Of a DNA stretch of 53,706 nucleotides, positions 52,659-53,706 are shown piece by piece. The stretch comes from Polaromonas sp. Its GTDB lineage: Bacteria > Pseudomonadota > Gammaproteobacteria > Burkholderiales > Burkholderiaceae_C. Position 1 is the first letter of the stretch. Every line of letters starts with the position of its first letter. The stretch is from the NCBI RefSeq assembly GCF_012927485.1, contig NZ_JABBPC010000031.1, positions 1 through 53,706 on the forward strand, read 5' to 3'. The position numbers and the translations under genes are program-made. The notes beneath the pieces are model-generated. The model ran no database searches. It was not told the origin of the DNA and saw only the letters and a list, made by a program, of their open reading frames with translations.

Positions 52659-53706
52659 TTAGGAGCCGCGCGTTATTGGCATGTTGACCACTCGGGGATT
52701 CAGCAAGTGCTTGGCCAGCTCCAGCTTGGCCAGTGAAGCCCGATGCACTTCGTCCGGACCGTCGGCCAGGCGCAAGGTGCGCTGGCTGGCGTAGGCGTAG
52801 GCAAGTGGAAAATCGTCCGAAACGCCACCGCCACCATGGGCTTGAATGGCCCAGTCAATGATTTGGCATGCCATGCTGGGCGCGACCACCTTGATCATGG
52901 CAATCTCGGCCTTGGCCACTTTGTTGCCCACGGTGTCCATCATGTAAGCCGCCTTCAGCGTCAGCAGGCGGGCCTGCTCGATCATGCAACGGGCTTGGGC
53001 GATGCGCTCATGCCAGACGGTTTGGAGTGCAATCGGCTTGCCAAATGCAACGCGGGTGTTGAGGCGTTTGCACATCAGTTCGACAGCCCGCTCGGCAATT
53101 CCGATACTGCGCATGCAGTGGTGAATGCGTCCGGGGCCAAGCCGCCCCTGGGCGATTTCAAAGCCGCGACCTTCCCCGAGCAGCAGGTTGCCGACAGGTA
53201 CGCGCACGTTCGTCAGGCGCACTTCCATGTGACCGTGCGGTGCATCGTCGTAGCCAAAGACCGAAAGTGGTCGAATCACCTTGACGCCGGCCGCATTGGC
53301 AGGCACCAGAATCATGGATTGCTGTTCATGGCGACCGGCATCGGGATTGGTTTTCCCCATCACGATGTAAATGGCGCAGCGTGGATCGCCGGCGCCGGAC
53401 GACCACCACTTGAGACCGTTGAGAACGTAGTCATCGCCATCGCGCTCAATACGGCATTGAATGTTGGTCGCGTCCGACGAAGCCACTTCCGGTTCGGTCA
53501 TCAGGAAGGCAGAGCGGATCTCACCTTTGAGCAGCGGCTCCAGCCACTGGTCTTTGTTGGCTTCGGAGCCATAGCGTTCGATGGTTTCCATGTTTCCGGT
53601 GTCGGGTGCCGAGCAGTTGAACACCTCGGCCGCAAACGGTACGCGGCCCATGATTTCGCACAAAGGCGCGTATTCGAGATTGGACAGGCCTTCAGGTGCA
53701 CGCGTG
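52659..53706 (-). CDS. acyl-CoA dehydrogenase, 5' end outside the window
   Basis: About 349 residues of an FadE-type acyl-CoA dehydrogenase (normally near 410 aa). The frame continues through base 53705 with [20 protein letters not shown], so the N-terminus lies off the window. FAD-binding and substrate blocks are visible ([80 protein letters not shown]). It catalyses the first step of beta-oxidation. The apparent start at 53663 is an internal TTG. Confidence 0.92.
   Translation of the reverse strand, partial: TRAPEGLSNLEYAPLCEIMGRVPFAAEVFNCSAPDTGNMETIERYGSEANKDQWLEPLLKGEIRSAFLMTEPEVASSDATNIQCRIERDGDDYVLNGLKWWSSGAGDPRCAIYIVMGKTNPDAGRHEQQSMILVPANAAGVKVIRPLSVFGYDDAPHGHMEVRLTNVRVPVGNLLLGEGRGFEIAQGRLGPGRIHHCMRSIGIAERAVELMCKRLNTRVAFGKPIALQTVWHERIAQARCMIEQARLLTLKAAYMMDTVGNKVAKAEIAMIKVVAPSMACQIIDWAIQAHGGGGVSDDFPLAYAYASQRTLRLADGPDEVHRASLAKLELAKHLLNPRVVNMPITRGS

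Overview
The window looks like a chromosomal segment of a sulfur-oxidising betaproteobacterium (Burkholderiales, probably Comamonadaceae and Rhodoferax-like). The pointers are the 5S rRNA tail, the style of the dsr proteins, and GC-rich 81-bp repeats of a kind I associate with Comamonadaceae intergenic DNA. The genus is an inference. About 32 kb in the middle (2.3-34.1 kb) is a sulfur-oxidation island built around a reverse-type dissimilatory sulfite reductase.

Layout. 1-2268: the end of a 5S rRNA gene with its terminator, then a frameshifted quinone oxidoreductase divergent from a LysR regulator. 2333-12261 (minus): one long probable operon, soeA-soeB-soeC, a TSUP exporter, a small membrane protein, a tandem universal stress protein, a carboxymuconolactone-decarboxylase/Rieske fusion, a small exported peptide, sulfide:quinone oxidoreductase and two unknowns. 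12485-14409 (plus): a cytosolic GAF histidine kinase and a NarL-type regulator. 14433-28114 (minus): cobA, dsrR, dsrN (fused to a DsrC-like domain), dsrP, O, J, L, K, M, C, H, F, E, B, A, the Allochromatium order in reverse. 28343-33353 (plus): a divergent accessory operon with an unknown 78-aa protein, a Cas6/Cmx6-like protein, a cysteine-free DsrC paralogue, an unknown helical protein, a TauD-type dioxygenase, a ferredoxin/FNR reductase, an S24-like protein and an unknown. 33368-34100 (minus): tusA-dsrE2. 34498-40532: an NDH-2-like/SelD fusion divergent from a PhnDCE-type importer, probably for selenium oxyanions. 40877-49637: an M23 lipoprotein, a thioredoxin-like protein with a DUF318-type permease, metal-efflux genes and remnants (CDF, CzcA scrap), OsmC, a large P-type ATPase and a class II amidotransferase. 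49925-53706: a degenerate ArsR, a membrane protein, tRNA-Arg(UCU), a glutathione transferase and a partial acyl-CoA dehydrogenase.

How it works together. Sulfide enters through SQR. Sulfane sulfur is relayed by TusA, DsrE2 and DsrEFH to DsrC, and DsrAB with siroheme (made with CobA and DsrN) oxidises it to sulfite. DsrMKJOP and DsrL handle electrons and DsrC trisulfide/disulfide, and SoeABC oxidises sulfite to sulfate in the cytoplasm.

The most striking new signal is a 44-bp bipartite element present exactly three times: at the soe/sensor-kinase, dsrA/accessory-operon and tusA promoters. All three copies have the same internal spacing and contain NarL-like TACCCAT half-sites, so the embedded two-component system probably controls the whole island.
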